IMG/VR virus record: IMGVR_UViG_3300035701_000245
Location: 1-26,316 of that record
DNA from: a virus
Length of the DNA: 26,316 nucleotides
Direction: 5' to 3' (one strand)
A model generated the notes under the pieces. The model was not told the DNA's origin. It saw only the letters and a program-made list of their open reading frames with translations, and ran no database searches. This document shows, in pieces, positions 6,768-14,928 of this stretch. How positions within the stretch are numbered: the stretch's first letter is position 1; the number at the start of each line of letters is the position of its first letter. A program made the translations under genes and the position numbers.

Positions 6768-8294
6768 CTACATCTTGCCGACGACGACAATCCCGTCTGA
6801 GCCGGTTGGCCCGGCCAGTCCTGCCGCCACCACCAACTCAGGGTCATTGTGGCAGGGAGCCACGACCGTGAACCGCTGGGCGTTCGGCATGATGGCCGAA
6901 CCCTGCGGCATCAGTTGGAAGTCCCGCCCGCCGTTGAATGAGGCGAAGATGCGCCCAAGCGGTGCCGCCGTCGAGTGGCTAAAGTACATGACGCTGTCAT
7001 TGGCGATGTGGATTGCGTAGACGACGCCAGCGTTGTCGCCGGAGAACCGCTTCCACGTCCAGTTCAGGCCCTTGTTTCGGGTGTAGAAGATGCGGCCATC
7101 GGAGGTCCCAATCCACCACTCGACTTTGCTCTTGACCGCCACCGTGCGGATGTTCACGCCGATGCCGACCGGGCTGGTCGTCAGGAGCAGGAAGTTCTTG
7201 CCGTCCTCCGTGTACATGATGACGCCCTGATTGCCAACCGCCACCCAGAACCGCTCGCTGTAGGCGTCAATGTCGTTGATTTGCGACACCGGGGCGAGCG
7301 ACCCGTTCTCGAGCACGGTCACGCCAGCGGTCGGGTCGGTGAGCTGATAGATGCGGCCATTAAGGCCGCCCAGCAGGGACTTCGTCCCGTAGGTGTGGAT
7401 GCAGGTCGGGCCAGCGCCGGTGACGAAGCCGGTCGTCACACGGGTGAAGGCGGCATCCTTGCCGAAGGCGTCAAGGTCGGCTACCGGGGTGATGTGAATA
7501 CCATCCGTCGCCGCCGCCGAGCAGGAGATGACCACATACCCCTTGAGCAGGTCAATGCCGGACGGGGCAAGGGCGGTCGTGATGGTATCGATGTCTTGCG
7601 CTCGCCAGTTCAAGCCGCCGTCCAGCGAGTACACAACGTCCGGGGGCGTTCCCGGGGAGCCGCCAGCCGCGGTGCTGACCAGGAAGATGCGGCTACACCC
7701 ACCGGAGGGTGCTCCGCAATCCCCACCGCAGTTCACGGCGTCGTCCACGGTGCCAGCGACGATTTCGGTCGTGACAATGTCGTCGGCCTTCCGGCTCCAG
7801 ACAGCCGGGGTTGCGTCATAGATGTTCCCCGCCGACAGTTCGACGGTCTCATTCACCGCCGCGGTGTCGGCGTCTTGGAGCGAGCCAAGGTCTTCTGTGC
7901 CGTAGGAGGTCAGGATAGCCTCCTCCAGGAACAGAATCTTCTTCCAGGCCTTGGGGTCGGAAAGGTCCTCGCAATCCCCGAAGTGGAGTTGCACGTCGAC
8001 CGGGCACCGGGTCTTCGCCAGCCGCATGAGGCGGGAGCGAAGGTCAAGCGCAAAGCGACCTTCGAGCGTGATGGTCGCCCGCTCATCGCCGGTCTGGAAC
8101 TGGCCGATGCGGACGTACTGGCCTGGGCGAGTGGGGTGGGGGACCTCAATCTTGGTCACGTCGCCCATCGGCTTTGTCAGGGACATCGCCCTGAGCGTGC
8201 TCATGTACTCAAACGGGTTGTCCGGCCCTGCTCGACCTTCCTGCAAGAACACGCGGGACAGGCCAGTCGTTGCCGGAATGAAGTCGCTACCCAT
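6768..8294 (-). CDS. Tail tube-like protein with C-terminal Asp-box beta-propeller
   Basis: The 508-residue protein has two parts. Residues 1-150 look like a phage tail tube: a Phe/Glu N-terminus, GDVTKIEVPHPTRPGQY, the strand FQTGDERATITLEGRF and CPVDVQLHFGDC. From about residue 215 it has repeated Asp-box-like turns: SLDGGLNW (223), TEDGKNF (362), TRNKGLNW (405) and SFNGGRDF (452), the pattern of BNR/sortilin-type beta-propellers. Four evident boxes suggest five to seven blades, others having decayed. Fused ring domains could stud the tail and bind host glycans. The gene is followed by the tail chaperone, as for a major tail protein. A separate minor tail protein remains possible, but no other tube gene is visible. 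Confidence 0.65.
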   Translation of the reverse strand: MGSDFIPATTGLSRVFLQEGRAGPDNPFEYMSTLRAMSLTKPMGDVTKIEVPHPTRPGQYVRIGQFQTGDERATITLEGRFALDLRSRLMRLAKTRCPVDVQLHFGDCEDLSDPKAWKKILFLEEAILTSYGTEDLGSLQDADTAAVNETVELSAGNIYDATPAVWSRKADDIVTTEIVAGTVDDAVNCGGDCGAPSGGCSRIFLVSTAAGGSPGTPPDVVYSLDGGLNWRAQDIDTITTALAPSGIDLLKGYVVISCSAAATDGIHITPVADLDAFGKDAAFTRVTTGFVTGAGPTCIHTYGTKSLLGGLNGRIYQLTDPTAGVTVLENGSLAPVSQINDIDAYSERFWVAVGNQGVIMYTEDGKNFLLLTTSPVGIGVNIRTVAVKSKVEWWIGTSDGRIFYTRNKGLNWTWKRFSGDNAGVVYAIHIANDSVMYFSHSTAAPLGRIFASFNGGRDFQLMPQGSAIMPNAQRFTVVAPCHNDPELVVAAGLAGPTGSDGIVVVGKM

Positions 8295-8577
8295 GTTTCG
8301 CCTCCTGTCGCTTGTATAGTTCCACTATCCGTCCGACCATTGCCGACCGGACCGCCCCCGACAACGCCGTGGGGTTCTTCTGCACGTCAAGCCAAGTGAG
8401 TATGCCCGTCTCAACGAGCTGATTGTTGAGCTCCTTCTTCACCTCCTCCAGGTCCAGGCCGTCGAAGTCAGGCGGCCCTATCGGAATGCCTCGCCCTGCG
8501 GCAGAGTCAGGGTCCGTGTCTCGGACCAGGAAGACGGTCTTTCGTCCTCGGTTGTCGGTTGTGATGACTGTTCTCAT
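8287..8577 (-). CDS. Small conserved phage protein between connector and tail tube
   Basis: This 96-residue protein starts at ATG 8577, overlapping the connector stop as ATGA; the longer frame to 8889 is rejected. It contains GRKTVFLVRDTDPDSAAG, a Gly-Ile-Pro-Ile-Gly-Pro-Pro-Asp segment, then a helix-rich half (LEEVKKELNNQLVETGILTW) and a basic end. I remember the same pattern in other phage operons as a hypothetical protein at this position. It is short enough to be a stopper, tail completion or chaperone protein. It overlaps the tail-tube gene by eight bases. No catalytic residues are evident. Confidence 0.6.
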   Translation of the reverse strand: MRTVITTDNRGRKTVFLVRDTDPDSAAGRGIPIGPPDFDGLDLEEVKKELNNQLVETGILTWLDVQKNPTALSGAVRSAMVGRIVELYKRQEAKHG

Positions 8578-9845
8578 ACGAGTGCCATCCTCGGAGCCCT
8601 CTTGGCAAGGCCGGTGAGCCGACGCCACACGACAAGCTCCCCCTTCCGGGTGCCGAAGGGGTTCGACGCGTCCTTGTCCGGTAGGTAGAATGACGGCCCA
8701 CCAGAATCGGTTCGGCTGTAGTCCTGCCGCAAGTCCTTCGCCAGCGAAGCCAGATTGCCACAGGCGCAGAACGGACGCTCCAGCCGGGACACGGCAAGGT
8801 AGGCGATGCACTCGGCATACCGCTGGTCGAGCGGGTCGAGGCTGGTGCCTGCAAGGTAGGCTTGCGACATATCCCCGGCCTGATACCAAACCTTCACCAT
8901 GTCGGGGTCAATCGGCATGGGGTCAGCAGTTGGCACCCATGCGGACGTTGTGGGGTTCCAGTCTGCCGCTACCGGGACCGCAATGCCGAGGCTCACGTCA
9001 CGGACGTGCAGGCACCCGCATTGGTAGACTGTCGAGCAGGACTGGCAACCGCTCCCGCCGCACACCGGGCACCCCAGCGAGCCGTATTCACGGGGCTCCC
9101 AATACAGCTCCGATGAGTGGAGAGAGTAGTCGGTGAATCGCCGATAGACATCGAGCGAGGCGACATAGATAGTCCCGGTGATGTCGAGCGCCGTCTGCCC
9201 CGCCGTCGAAGGGAAGACGTCTTGCTTGACCGGGTCAATCACCTGCCAGAAGTCGAAGGTACAGGTCAGGGTGCCCGCCACAATGGCCGCCGTCTTGGGC
9301 CGGACCTCCCACTCCTCTGTGTTCTTGCCGGTGAAGTAGACGGCCACCTCTTGGATGTCGGCTTGCGTGAGCGTGGTCGCCCTCGTCCCGGTATAAAGCT
9401 CGTTGAACCCATCGCCATCCGGGTCCGACGCCGTGAGTGCCATCGCTCCAATCAGCGTGACGTTGCGCCGCCCTTGAGCAATGAACTTGCCCCAATCGAG
9501 CTTGACGCTCTTCGGGTCGTAGCGGGTATTGACGCCGACCCCGAACCACTCCCGCCTGTGATGCCGGTCGGCCTTGTGCATCTCCCGCTCGAACCACATC
9601 GGGGCGGGCCAGTAGCCAAGGAAGTCCGCAATCTCCCGCTCGGCCTCTGCAATGGCACGGGCCAAGTCTTCCCGGCTGACCTTGTCCGAGCCTTGGTACG
9701 CCTGTTGCCACCAGACATCGGAACAGGCACCACCCAGGGGAAAGAATACCGAGCCTGCCGCCCCGCAGAAGTGGACCGGGCTGATACCCATAATGCGAGC
9801 GAACCGGTCGAGGGACAGGAGCGTAGGAGTGGATGCTCTACTCAT
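8574..9845 (-). CDS. Head-tail connector-like structural protein
   Basis: This 423-residue protein begins with an SLDRFARIMGISPVHF segment and a KVSREDLARAIAEAEREIADFLGYWPAP helix (residues 55-82). The helix and the 'xxxYWPAP' end resemble the N-terminal connector-fold segments of gp6-like proteins; I recall similar long phage proteins from structural operons. The middle contains a DPDGDGFNELY loop (141-151) that looks like a calcium-binding DxDxDG loop. Residues 259-278 carry six cysteines (CPVC, CQSC, CGC) that could bind metal or form disulfides. It sits between the membrane protein and the tail genes, the right place for a connector. The function is inferred; the gene itself is certain. 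Confidence 0.6.
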   Translation of the reverse strand: MSRASTPTLLSLDRFARIMGISPVHFCGAAGSVFFPLGGACSDVWWQQAYQGSDKVSREDLARAIAEAEREIADFLGYWPAPMWFEREMHKADRHHRREWFGVGVNTRYDPKSVKLDWGKFIAQGRRNVTLIGAMALTASDPDGDGFNELYTGTRATTLTQADIQEVAVYFTGKNTEEWEVRPKTAAIVAGTLTCTFDFWQVIDPVKQDVFPSTAGQTALDITGTIYVASLDVYRRFTDYSLHSSELYWEPREYGSLGCPVCGGSGCQSCSTVYQCGCLHVRDVSLGIAVPVAADWNPTTSAWVPTADPMPIDPDMVKVWYQAGDMSQAYLAGTSLDPLDQRYAECIAYLAVSRLERPFCACGNLASLAKDLRQDYSRTDSGGPSFYLPDKDASNPFGTRKGELVVWRRLTGLAKRAPRMALV

Positions 9846-10200
9846 TCCCCACCGCCTTCGACAGCAGGATTGCTAGGGCAGATAGCGCAAACGGGAGCGA
9901 GAGGGTCATCGTCGGCCAGGGGGCAAACACGACCAACAGCGCGCCACCTATCCCGACCCACACGCTTGTACACCACAGACAGCAGAGGGCCTTGCCGACG
10001 ACGTTCAGGCCGTAGGGATTCGATGACGCGTCGTAGCGCACGCCCAAGAGATGCCGCAACCGACAGAGAATGTCCCAAGGTCCTTCCTCGCTGGTAAGCA
10101 TCAGGGCAATCCGGAACACCGCCCCACCTAGAATAATGAGGCCCACCGGGCCGACACTCCACCAGTCCGATGGGCCGAGCAATCCAGTCGCTTGTCCCAT
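9838..10200 (-). CDS. Small membrane protein, DUF1360-like
   Basis: This 120-residue protein has three likely membrane helices (about 17-37, 78-95 and 97-115). Between the first two lie TSEEGPWDILCRLRHLLG and a Cys cluster, CCLWCTSVW (73-81). The EGP(F/W)D-x-LR-x-x-x-G followed by C-x-x-C-x-S-V-W pattern is what I recall for DUF1360/YjcA-like proteins, which also occur in phages. Function is not known. It starts three bases after the triple glycosyltransferase and overlaps the connector gene by eight bases, so it could anchor a glycan step in the membrane, or act in host takeover or lysis timing; these are guesses. Confidence 0.65.
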   Translation of the reverse strand: MGQATGLLGPSDWWSVGPVGLIILGGAVFRIALMLTSEEGPWDILCRLRHLLGVRYDASSNPYGLNVVGKALCCLWCTSVWVGIGGALLVVFAPWPTMTLSLPFALSALAILLSKAVGNE

Positions 10201-10203
10201 GCC

Positions 10204-13035
10204 TTACGCTTTCTTGGGCCGTCCCGGCTTGCGCTTGGGAGCCGCCTCCGGGGTTGTCGCAATCGCCACGGGTTCGGGGGCAGCCTCTTTCACCAGCGGC
10301 GGGATGACGGTCGGCTTCTCATCCACGATGGTGAACAGGTGCGTCTGCGCCTGGATGTCGTCACGGTGGACAAGGAAGACTTCACCACCGCCCCGATAGC
10401 CGTACTTGATTCCGGTATGCCCTCCAACGACTGAGTGCAGGCCCGTGTTGGGGTGAGTGTACTTCGCCAAGGAGTAGTCTGCGTCGGACATTGTTGCGCT
10501 CCCGTTGGGGGACGAAGGAATAGCCAAGACCATGCCCCGGTCGGGGCTAGTCTGCTCAAGTGAGACAGGGGAACGACCGTTGCCTTTGCACCCGCATCCC
10601 ACAGCTTTCTCCTCGCCCCATTTCGCCCGGATGTATTCTACAATGCTTCTGTGCTCTTGCAACCCGGTCTCCCGCCGTGAGCCGGTGGAGAACCGGTACA
10701 CCAGCAGTTCGTGAGCGACACGAATGTAACACTTCCCGGCCCGCACCATCCGGTAGTGATACTCCACGTCCTCCCAGGACTTCATCACCTCATCGAACCC
10801 GCCAATCTCGTCGTGCCATGCCTTTGGAATGAGACAGGTCACGTTGCACCAAAGCCACGGCTGAGGCTCCTCCGGCTGCTCGAGCGCACGCTCGCAGTCG
10901 AAGTCGAACGCCCGGTAGCCGATGACGGCCTCATTCGTCTTGCGGTTCCAGTCGTACACCCGTTCCTGCAAGTCGGCGGCGAGCTTCGTCGGGTCGTGGA
11001 TTTCGGCCCTGCCCCGATAGTCCGAGTACACGATAGCGTTGTCAATGCGCCACGCTTCGAGCATCATCTCCAACGCCTGCGGGAGCAGGTAGTCGTCGGC
11101 GTCAAGGAACAGCAGGAAGGGTGCCCGGGCCGCCGCCGCCCCGAGGTTGCGTGCGTGACCTGCGCCCGAACTCTTGCCGGGAAGGAGCCACCGGACATAG
11201 GGGTAGGCGTCCCGAAGCCGGGTCTCCACCTTCTCGGTGTTGTCCATGACGGCCAGCACTTCCCACCGCCTGAACGTCTGCGCCTCCAACGAGTCAAAGG
11301 CATCCCACAACCACTTCTGATGCTTGGGGCCGACCGGGATGACAACGCTCACCATCGGTTCGTCGTACTGCCTGACAGGGTGAGAGTAGCGGCGGGCCGG
11401 GGCATGAGACGCCATCGGATGCTTGCCGTCGCCGTCTTGTCCCGCCCACGGGTGCCACGCCAGCCAGTCCACCTCCCGGTACTCGGCATTCCCGGTGACG
11501 CCGCCTGTCATCCAGGAGTAGTGGAACAGGCCTTCGTTCGTTACCTTCCTCGCCTCCCAGCCATACGCCCCTGAGCGGAGCCAGAACTCGGCGTCTTCCG
11601 ACCCCGCCCCCATAGGGGCATACCGCTGTCGGTAGCCTCCCAACCGCCGCCACATCTCTACCCGGAAGGTGCAGGCCGTGGGGACTTGATTCGCCCGGAG
11701 CAATTGCCGGGCAAAGTCCCAATCCCCCGGCCAGGACGATATGCCATGCGTTCCATCGGGCTTGTGGAAGTGCAGTCCCGTGTAGGTGATACCGAGGTCG
11801 GGACGCTCCTCCATCGGTGGGATAGTCACCGCCAAGAACCGTTCGTCCAGCCAGTCGTCGGCGTCGAGACAGGCGACGTACTTCACGCCACGCTTCCACG
11901 CGTACTCAATGCCGGTGTTACGGGCGATGGCGACACCCTGATTGTCCTGCTTGACGTAGACGACCCTCGGGTCACGGGCGTGCCACTCATCGACTCGCTG
12001 GTGGGTCAGTCCCTTGTCTTCGGTGCCATCGTCCACGACTATGATGTGATTCAGCAGGGGGTAGGTCTGCTTGACGGCGCTCTCGATTGCCCGCCCGACC
12101 TTCTCCCCATAGTTGAATGTGGGAATGATGATTGCCGCCGAGGGTGCCTGAACCTTCACCGCCTCGTTGTAGGTTTGCGCCACCTTCGCCACTTGCTTCT
12201 CCCAGGTGAACGACTTCGCAATCTCCCGGCCGTTGTCGCCCAGGATGGCCGCGTGCTTCATGCAGAACGCCAGCCCTTCCGCTAGGTCGTCCTCGTCACG
12301 GGGCCGGGCAAGGTAGCCGTTGACCCCATGCTTCACCATATCGAGGATGCCGCCGTGAGCGTAGCCGAGAATGGGGACGCCGGACGCCATCGCCTCAAGC
12401 GTCCCGATGCCAAAGGTCTCCTTCGTCGTGGCGAGATACACCCCGCTCCGCTTGACGAAGTTCCGCATCTCCAAGTGGGGCTGCACGCCAATGGTCCGGA
12501 TGTTGTGGAAGTCGCCCGGAGGGGCAAAGGTGGTCACGAATCGGTATTGCGGGAACCGCCGAGCGAGGATGCCGACCGGGAGCGGGTTGCATACGTCAGC
12601 CGCCCGGTTCTTGTTCCACAGGATGTATCGCTCACGTTCGATAGGCTCGCCCCACTCCTTCAGGTCAATCCCGTGCCCAATGACCACAGGGTCAATCCGC
12701 ATGTCACGCCGGAAGGTTTCAGCTACCCACTCCGAAGGGACAGTCACCTTCCGGGCGGCCCGACAGCAGTACAACACCCGCTGATTCGCTCCCCACTCCC
12801 AGGTTGCGGCGTCGTAGTCTGCGGTCCAGTACAGGCCGTGGGTGTGGGCGACGTGTACCGTGTCCCGTTGGGCCAGTCCAGCGTGAACGGCCACAATGTC
12901 GAGCATGGCGTTGGGGTCGTTGACGACCTTCCAACCGAAGTCGGGCAGGTAGCGAATGTACGCCTCGACCACTCGCCGGATACCGCTCTCGTCGCCCCAC
13001 GTCTTGTCGTTCGGGACCATGAATACTTTATTCAT
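10204..13035 (-). CDS. Triple glycosyltransferase (GT4-GT2-GT2) with extra C-terminal module
   Basis: This 943-residue protein starts at ATG 13035 (ATGA overlap), not at the longer 13128 start inside the previous gene. Residues 1-295 are a GT-B fold GT4 enzyme with the E(x7)E motif (E206 and E214 in KETFGIGTLEAMASG). Residues 299-500 are a GT-A fold GT2 domain with DDG (335-337) and DADD (391-394). Residues 561-790 are a second GT2 domain with DADD (645-648) and a WEDVEYHYR helix. Residues 810-943 add a Cys pair (CGC), a small beta-like module and a basic KRKPGRPKK end. It could assemble a short glycan on one chain. The target is not evident; the C-terminal module may dock it to a virion protein. 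Confidence 0.85.
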   Translation of the reverse strand: MNKVFMVPNDKTWGDESGIRRVVEAYIRYLPDFGWKVVNDPNAMLDIVAVHAGLAQRDTVHVAHTHGLYWTADYDAATWEWGANQRVLYCCRAARKVTVPSEWVAETFRRDMRIDPVVIGHGIDLKEWGEPIERERYILWNKNRAADVCNPLPVGILARRFPQYRFVTTFAPPGDFHNIRTIGVQPHLEMRNFVKRSGVYLATTKETFGIGTLEAMASGVPILGYAHGGILDMVKHGVNGYLARPRDEDDLAEGLAFCMKHAAILGDNGREIAKSFTWEKQVAKVAQTYNEAVKVQAPSAAIIIPTFNYGEKVGRAIESAVKQTYPLLNHIIVVDDGTEDKGLTHQRVDEWHARDPRVVYVKQDNQGVAIARNTGIEYAWKRGVKYVACLDADDWLDERFLAVTIPPMEERPDLGITYTGLHFHKPDGTHGISSWPGDWDFARQLLRANQVPTACTFRVEMWRRLGGYRQRYAPMGAGSEDAEFWLRSGAYGWEARKVTNEGLFHYSWMTGGVTGNAEYREVDWLAWHPWAGQDGDGKHPMASHAPARRYSHPVRQYDEPMVSVVIPVGPKHQKWLWDAFDSLEAQTFRRWEVLAVMDNTEKVETRLRDAYPYVRWLLPGKSSGAGHARNLGAAAARAPFLLFLDADDYLLPQALEMMLEAWRIDNAIVYSDYRGRAEIHDPTKLAADLQERVYDWNRKTNEAVIGYRAFDFDCERALEQPEEPQPWLWCNVTCLIPKAWHDEIGGFDEVMKSWEDVEYHYRMVRAGKCYIRVAHELLVYRFSTGSRRETGLQEHRSIVEYIRAKWGEEKAVGCGCKGNGRSPVSLEQTSPDRGMVLAIPSSPNGSATMSDADYSLAKYTHPNTGLHSVVGGHTGIKYGYRGGGEVFLVHRDDIQAQTHLFTIVDEKPTVIPPLVKEAAPEPVAIATTPEAAPKRKPGRPKKA

Positions 13036-13730
13036 CGCCGTTCCCAGGTGGAGACGAGATACATAGCGTGACGCTCCATGACCACCTTCCAGATAGGGCC
13101 GCCGTGTTCCATGTAACCCTGCGCCCATGACTCAAGCGACGACAGGTTGGCAATGTCGCCCCACTCGCCCTGGAATGCGAGCAGGTACGATGCTGGGGCA
13201 ATTCTGCCAAGGAACTCGGCCCGGTCCTGCAAGCTCGCTTCCGAGATGCCAAAGCAGGAGACAAGCAGGTCGGGCTTAGCGTGGTAGCCGACTTCGACTT
13301 GGCAATTCACGCCACGGTGCTTGAGATGCCGGAAGGCGAAGTCGGAGAACTCCGGGAAGTCCACAAGGTAGTAGGTGCCACGGAAGCCGAGGGCCGACGC
13401 CACGACCGCCATCGCCCCGTAGCCTGACCCGAACTCAACGATGCTGTCTAACGACCTGAGCGACACGCCGGGGTGTAGGCGTTCCCATTGCCACAGGTGG
13501 TAACGCTGATGCAGGAGATTCGACTCGTCCTCGCAATCCCACCTGGGGTCGGGGACGCCTGCCTGCTTCATCTGCGCCACTTCCCCGGCCAGGATTTCGC
13601 CGGGGCCAACGTACATGGTGGCGACGCAGGTGGAGAGACGCCAAGGGTGCTGGTAGGCAAGGGGGTCTGCGAGTTCGTGCTTCAGCAGTTCGCCCCGGTA
13701 GAATGTCCAGGCCAACTCAGGGGTTGGCAT
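13032..13730 (-). CDS. SAM-dependent methyltransferase, probably sugar-directed
   Basis: This 232-residue protein contains a class I methyltransferase core: motif I as VEFGSGYGAM (residues 98-107) and an acidic residue at the end of the next strand (YLVDFPEF, D124). The N-terminal ~90 residues are aromatic and helical and may bind the substrate. The layout of N-terminal region, ESN-x-H helix and the FGSGYG motif is like proteins annotated as putative sugar O-methyltransferases. The start overlaps the DegT stop by 14 bases, and the stop overlaps the next gene as ATGA. O-methylation of a sugar made or attached by the neighbouring enzymes is the best reading; methylation of another molecule is not excluded. 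Confidence 0.7.
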   Translation of the reverse strand: MPTPELAWTFYRGELLKHELADPLAYQHPWRLSTCVATMYVGPGEILAGEVAQMKQAGVPDPRWDCEDESNLLHQRYHLWQWERLHPGVSLRSLDSIVEFGSGYGAMAVVASALGFRGTYYLVDFPEFSDFAFRHLKHRGVNCQVEVGYHAKPDLLVSCFGISEASLQDRAEFLGRIAPASYLLAFQGEWGDIANLSSLESWAQGYMEHGGPIWKVVMERHAMYLVSTWERR

Positions 13731-14928
13731 GGAGCCAATCCTCGAACACCTGGGCGACGTACTCCATATCGTCCGGCGTCAGGTCCTGGTGACAGCCGAT
13801 GTACAGACCGTCTCGCTCAAGCCATTCCGCAATTGGGTAGTGCGTGGGGTCGAGCATGCCCTTGTATATCGGCTGGTGGATGATAGGCATCAGGTCGCGT
13901 GTCTCAATCCCCGCCTCATTGAGATAGGGCCGAAAGGTTGCCTTCGGCATACGCTTCGGGTCCATCACAAATGGGTACATCATCCAGGCGTGCTCGTTGC
14001 CGTCTGCCACCTCCGGCAGGAACAGTCCGGCCGCCGCCACGGTATTGAGTGCTTGGAGCCGGGCCGTCAGGTGCCGGGCGTTGCGCCGACGCGTGCTCAA
14101 CATCTCATGGTGCGTCTCAAGCTGGGCCAGTCCCAAAGCCGCCTCCATCTCTGTGATGCGGAAGGAGTGGCCTGCGTGGGTGAAGCGGAACGACCGCCCG
14201 GGGTTGGGCCGTGGGCTGAACCACTCGTCTACATTCAGTTCCGAGATGTCGAGGCCATGATTGACCAGCGACCGAATCTTCTGCGCCAACTTGGGGTCGT
14301 TGGTCGTGCACATGCCGCCGACACCCGTGGTCAGAAGGTGGGCGTTGTAGAACGAGAAGCACCCGACATCCCCCATCGAGCCGACATACTTGCCCCGGTG
14401 CTTGACGAACATCGTCTCGCAGCTATCCTCGATGACGGCCAGCCCATGCCGCTTGGCGACTTCCATGAGAGCGTCCATCTCGCAGGACTGGCCGTACAGG
14501 TGGGCCGGTAGGATTGCCACCGTGTCGTCGGTGATGGCCGCCTCGACCAGGGCCGGGTCAATCCCGTAGGTGAGGGGTTCGACGTCGACAAACACGGGCT
14601 TGAGCCGGTTGTGCAGGATGACGTTCACCGTGGCTACGAAGGTGGAGGCGGGCACAATGACCTGTAGGCCGTCCGGCCAGCCCCTGAGTTCTTTCAGGGC
14701 CTGAACAGCTACGTGCAGGGACGATGTGCCGGAGTTCGAAAGGACCGCATACCGGGTGTTGTGATAGGCGGCGAACTCACGTTCAAAGGCCATCGAGAGT
14801 GGGCCATACGAGATGCGCCCCGACCGGAGCGCCCCAAGCACCAACTCTTCCATCCGGGGGGTGCTCTTGAACGTCCCCGTTGTCACCTTGCGGACGGTCT
14901 GCCGAAGGTAGGCCTTGCTGTCGTCCAT
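13717..14928 (-). CDS. DegT/DnrJ/EryC1/StrS-family PLP enzyme with Lys-to-His change
   Basis: This 403-residue enzyme has the sugar aminotransferase fold: an SYGPLSMAFEREFAAYHN start, the substrate/PLP loops NSGTSSLHVA and PASTFVATVN, a VIEDSCE motif (Asp that binds the PLP ring), and FSFYNAHLLTTGVGG. In most family members the last motif has the Schiff-base lysine at the position where this protein has His197. The same change is known in ColD and E1, PLP- or PMP-using sugar 3-dehydratases. It therefore probably makes a 3-deoxy sugar or is inactive, rather than aminating one. The start is ATG at 14928 (TGATG overlap), not the upstream TTG. It belongs to the four-gene sugar cassette. Confidence 0.85.
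   Translation of the reverse strand: MDDSKAYLRQTVRKVTTGTFKSTPRMEELVLGALRSGRISYGPLSMAFEREFAAYHNTRYAVLSNSGTSSLHVAVQALKELRGWPDGLQVIVPASTFVATVNVILHNRLKPVFVDVEPLTYGIDPALVEAAITDDTVAILPAHLYGQSCEMDALMEVAKRHGLAVIEDSCETMFVKHRGKYVGSMGDVGCFSFYNAHLLTTGVGGMCTTNDPKLAQKIRSLVNHGLDISELNVDEWFSPRPNPGRSFRFTHAGHSFRITEMEAALGLAQLETHHEMLSTRRRNARHLTARLQALNTVAAAGLFLPEVADGNEHAWMMYPFVMDPKRMPKATFRPYLNEAGIETRDLMPIIHQPIYKGMLDPTHYPIAEWLERDGLYIGCHQDLTPDDMEYVAQVFEDWLHANP

Noticed and set aside
6975-8399. Plus-strand open frame of 474 codons opposite the tail tube gene
   Set aside because: Same reason: the minus-strand reading has recognisable tube and Asp-box motifs, the plus strand has none.
13036-13128. Extended N-terminus of the triple glycosyltransferase
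   Set aside because: The extension overlaps the end of the methyltransferase-like gene out of frame. The ATG at 13035 in an ATGA overlap begins a normal GT4 fold.
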